64,000 nt of DNA, taken from Telmatactis stephensoni. Its lineage: Eukaryota; Cnidaria; Anthozoa; Actiniaria; Isophelliidae. The DNA is taken from assembly GCA_029948255.1 (NCBI GenBank), contig JALIZF010001771.1, forward strand, positions 248,001 to 312,000, given 5' to 3'. This document shows, one piece after another, positions 61,089 to 64,000 of this stretch. The notes under the pieces are model-generated. The model was given only the letters and a program-made list of their open reading frames with translations, was not told where the DNA came from and searched no databases. How positions within the stretch are numbered: the stretch's first letter is position 1; every line of letters starts with the position of its first letter. The translations under genes were made by a program, and so were the position numbers.

Positions 61089-64000
61089 CTAGTCATCAGC
61101 ATACCGTTGAGGGGGTTTGACAACCCGTCCGCTTCTGGTGACTACGCTGCCCAAAGGGGAATGATTGACTGATGGTGGTGGCATGTCTTGAGGTACAGTG
61201 GAGGGGAGGATGGCATGTGCAGGTGTGGTTCCTGGAATTTGCCTGATATGAGACCGATTTCGTCGAAGCTCTCTGCCAGCGTCGGTACTGACGATGTAAG
61301 AACGTGGGGCGTCTTCAACTTTCTCTTTTACTGTCCCTGGCTCCCATTTCGAAGTGGTGGGATTCTGGATACTTATCGCTGTTCCTTTCGATAACTCTGG
61401 GAGATCTCTCGCCGTGCGATCATGGTACTCTTTCTGCAGGGTTTGCCTTTGCTGAAGTCGGTTGTGTATTTCATCACTGTTGCTGCTTCGTTGCATACTG
61501 CGTGGGAGGTTATCTTGTAGCTTGCGTCCTAACAAGAGTTCAGCCGGTGAGGGCAGTTTGCTATCAATTGGTGTGGCGCGGAGGCACAGTAGGGCGATGT
61601 TTGGATCCGCGTGGGTCTCCTTCGACTTGATTAGAGTGGCTTTAACAGTGTTGACTTGCCTTTCGATGAAGCCGTTGCTGCGAGGATAATGTGGCGAGCT
61701 CGTGTTGTGTTTGAAGTTGTATTCTCGCGCAAACATGTCAAATTCTTTGCTGCTGTATTGAGGACCATTGTCCGAACGTACTATTGCCGGAATACCTTGC
61801 TCGCTAAATATCTGCTTCAACAAGCTTATGACAGTTCTGCTGTTGCTTTGATGCTTTGGGATTTTCTTTACGAAGGGATATTTGGAGTAGTAATCAGAGA
61901 CTAGTAAATACTCAGTGTCACCGATCTGGAAAATGTCGGTTGCGATGGTGTGCCACGGGCGAGGAGGTAATTCTGTCGGTAAGAGGGTCTCCTTGGTATT
62001 GCTGTTCTGGTGCATTTGACAAGTACGACACGATTTTGTTACCTCATCAATGTCATCATTCATGTTCCTCCAGTACACTGATGACCGTGCTCTCAACTTG
62101 GTCTTTTCTGCTCCCTGGTGTGCCGAATGGAGTTGCTGTAGTATCTCTGCTTGCAATGTTGATGGTATCATGATGCGCTGGCCTTTGACCATGATCCCAT
62201 CGTCGATCGATACTTCGTCCCTAAACGACCAATATGGACGGATTGGTGTAGGTACTTGTCTGATACTTGCCGGCCATCCTTCGTAGACGACTTGTTTGAG
62301 TGTGACCAGCTCGGGGTCAACGCTGGTTGCCTCTCTGATCCTCTCTAGTATATTGGGACTGAATTGCGTGTATACTTCATGGATTTGTACATCCATATCC
62401 TTGATCGGCGAGGTCTCTTCAGGGGACAGTCGAGAGAGAGCATCTGCAAGTAGCATGTCTTTTCCTGGACGGTATTTGATTTGCAGATCGTATTGCTGGA
62501 GCCTTAGAAGCATTCTTTGCAGACGGGGTGGTGCTGAGGTCAGGTGCTTCAGGTGAATACTCTCAAGCGGTTTGTGATCACTCTCTACTGTGAAGGTGCG
62601 ACCGAAGAGGTATGTGTGGAAACGTTCACACCCGTATAGGACCGCCAGCAGCTCCCTTTCGATGTTCGCGTATCTCGTCTCGGTTTCTGTTAGAGCTTTA
62701 CTTGCAAACGCTATGGGTTTTCCATCTTGGATGAGGGCGGCTCCAAGACCTTTGTTTGATGCGTCGACTTGAAGGGTGACATCTTTGTTTTCATCGAAAT
62801 AGCTTAGAATTATCTGGGTGCTGATTGACTGCTTGATCTGCTCAAACGCTGCTTGGTAGGTTGCGTTCCACTGGAAAGTGTTTTCTTGTTTCAGAATTCC
62901 TCTCAGAGGTGCTGATAGGGTACTCAGATTGGGTATGAACGGACCCATATACGTGGCTAGACCGAGGAACGTTTGCAAATCCCGCCGGTCTGCCGGTGGT
63001 TTCATCTGCTGGAGGGCTGATACTTTGGCGGGATCGGGCTGTATGCCTTCCTCACTGCAAATGATCCCATAGAACTTGATCTTTTGTTGTTTGATGTGAC
63101 ACTTTTCGGGATTGAGCTTTAGCCCGGTGTTTTCGCATCGTTTGATCATTCCGCGTAGGTTGTTGTCGTGCTCTTGATCGTTCTTTCCGTAAACCACGAT
63201 GTCGTCAACTATACCTATGACACCTTCACAGCCTTCAAACGTTTGGTCAATTTTGGCCTGGAAGACGTCTTGCGACATGCGCAATCCGAACGGCATACGA
63301 AGGAATCGATACCTCCCGAACGGGGAGTTGAATGTTGTGAGGTAGCTTGATTCCTTGTCAAGGACTACATTCCAGTAGCCGCATTTAGCATCGAGAATGG
63401 AGAAACACTTGGCTCCACTCAGCTTCGGTAGAATTTCCTCGAGCGTCGGTGTGGCATGTTGTTCCCTCTGTATGGCCTTATTCAGATCCTTGGGGTCTAG
63501 ACATATGCGCAGGTTTCCGTTTTTCTTGCGGCGGTACACTAAGCTATTGACCCATGACGTCGGTTCTCCTTGGTTGACTTTGGTGATGATACCCTGTTCG
63601 ACCATGCTGTCAAGCTCGGTTTTAATGTCATCTTTTAAGCTGATGGGCACTCGTCTGGGCGGGTGGATGACTGGGGCAACATTGGGGTCAAGGGTAATGT
63701 GGTACTCCCCTTGAAAACGACCTATTCCATCGAAGCAGTTAGGGTATTGCGAGATTAAGGATTCTTTGTTTAGGGCTAGCGAAGACGCTTCATCCTGTTT
63801 GTCAACAGAACAGTTCAGAGTGATTAATTTCAAATCGAGGGCGGTTGGTAGCCCAATAATTGCTCTTCCTGGCGCTTCAGCTACGTAAAATCGTGCAGTG
63901 GTTGTTATGCCGTTGCGTGCACACTCAATGTCGCATGTTCCGTGGTGGTTGATGCGAGAACCCCCGTATGCTGTCAGTGCTGTGCTTGATTTGCGTAGCG
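61089..64000 (-). CDS. Ty3/gypsy retrotransposon Pol, 3' part (protease C-terminus, RT, RNase H, integrase)
   Basis: The frame is open to the window edge; a TTG at 63833 is not a real start. The first 55 residues (63999-63834) hold the end of an aspartic protease, with the RAIIGLPTALDL motif. Counting from 63833, RT has LDA (Asp148), FLRMPFGL (177-184) and IVDD (Asp210-211). RNase H has Asp357, Glu394 and Asp419. Integrase has an HHCC zinc finger (His569, His572, Cys602, Cys605) and a DDE core at Asp633, Asp688 and Glu724 with 35 residues between the last two. The C-terminus has a short SH3-like tail. No stop or frameshift was seen over 970 codons, so this copy may be recently active. It is most likely transcribed toward lower coordinates, ending in the LTR at 60735-60931. 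Confidence 0.93.
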   Translation of the reverse strand, partial: LRKSSTALTAYGGSRINHHGTCDIECARNGITTTARFYVAEAPGRAIIGLPTALDLKLITLNCSVDKQDEASSLALNKESLISQYPNCFDGIGRFQGEYHITLDPNVAPVIHPPRRVPISLKDDIKTELDSMVEQGIITKVNQGEPTSWVNSLVYRRKKNGNLRICLDPKDLNKAIQREQHATPTLEEILPKLSGAKCFSILDAKCGYWNVVLDKESSYLTTFNSPFGRYRFLRMPFGLRMSQDVFQAKIDQTFEGCEGVIGIVDDIVVYGKNDQEHDNNLRGMIKRCENTGLKLNPEKCHIKQQKIKFYGIICSEEGIQPDPAKVSALQQMKPPADRRDLQTFLGLATYMGPFIPNLSTLSAPLRGILKQENTFQWNATYQAAFEQIKQSISTQIILSYFDENKDVTLQVDASNKGLGAALIQDGKPIAFASKALTETETRYANIERELLAVLYGCERFHTYLFGRTFTVESDHKPLESIHLKHLTSAPPRLQRMLLRLQQYDLQIKYRPGKDMLLADALSRLSPEETSPIKDMDVQIHEVYTQFSPNILERIREATSVDPELVTLKQVVYEGWPASIRQVPTPIRPYWSFRDEVSIDDGIMVKGQRIMIPSTLQAEILQQLHSAHQGAEKTKLRARSSVYWRNMNDDIDEVTKSCRTCQMHQNSNTKETLLPTELPPRPWHTIATDIFQIGDTEYLLVSDYYSKYPFVKKIPKHQSNSRTVISLLKQIFSEQGIPAIVRSDNGPQYSSKEFDMFAREYNFKHNTSSPHYPRSNGFIERQVNTVKATLIKSKETHADPNIALLCLRATPIDSKLPSPAELLLGRKLQDNLPRSMQRSSNSDEIHNRLQQRQTLQKEYHDRTARDLPELSKGTAISIQNPTTSKWEPGTVKEKVEDAPRSYIVSTDAGRELRRNRSHIRQIPGTTPAHAILPSTVPQDMPPPSVNHSPLGSVVTRSGRVVKPPQRYADD

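Noticed and set aside
61188..63714. Several plus-strand frames of 60-108 residues
   Set aside because: They are antisense shadows of the retrotransposon Pol frame, which has intact catalytic motifs.

Overview
This is animal nuclear DNA. Genes are split by many short GT-AG introns, the background is AT-rich, palindromic DNA transposons and tRNA-derived SINEs are dense, and a Ty3/gypsy retrotransposon is present. An anthozoan cnidarian such as a stony coral or sea anemone is my best guess. It rests on the overall look and on the cluster of intronless melatonin-receptor-like GPCRs; no species marker was seen.

Layout. (1) 1-25911, plus strand: the 3' two thirds or more of CEP290, the ciliary transition-zone coiled-coil protein. 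I placed 42 exons by splice sites and phase, giving about 1794 residues to the stop. The introns hold microsatellites, SINEs, palindromic MITEs and an array of six decayed copies of one CEP290 exon. (2) 25912-30827: gene-free, with a 1-kb TTAA-bounded element and several hairpin MITEs. (3) 30828-41436: a tandem segmental duplication, about 5.4 kb and 4.8 kb. Each copy carries one intact, nearly identical gene for a HypX/HoxX-like protein (formyltransferase plus enoyl-CoA-hydratase fold). In bacteria this enzyme makes the CO ligand for [NiFe]-hydrogenase, so two copies in an animal genome are the most striking content here. (4) 41437-54102: three intronless class A GPCR genes, all on the minus strand; two are close paralogues. 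(5) 54103-60041: no clear gene, but a 0.7-kb long inverted repeat. A possible orphan signal-peptide exon lies at 60042-60114. (6) 60735-64000, minus strand: the 3' end of a Ty3/gypsy element (protease C-terminus, RT, RNase H, integrase, likely LTR), cut by the window edge.

Nothing links CEP290, the HypX-like genes and the GPCRs into one pathway; they are neighbours only. The HypX-like genes have uninterrupted coding regions beside a gene with 41 introns in 26 kb. They also have a basic, acid-free N-terminus like a mitochondrial presequence and a conserved splice acceptor just upstream of the start codon. Together this suggests a bacterial-type enzyme that became an animal gene, perhaps working in mitochondrial one-carbon/formate or CO metabolism. 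That role is inference; the family assignment is strong.
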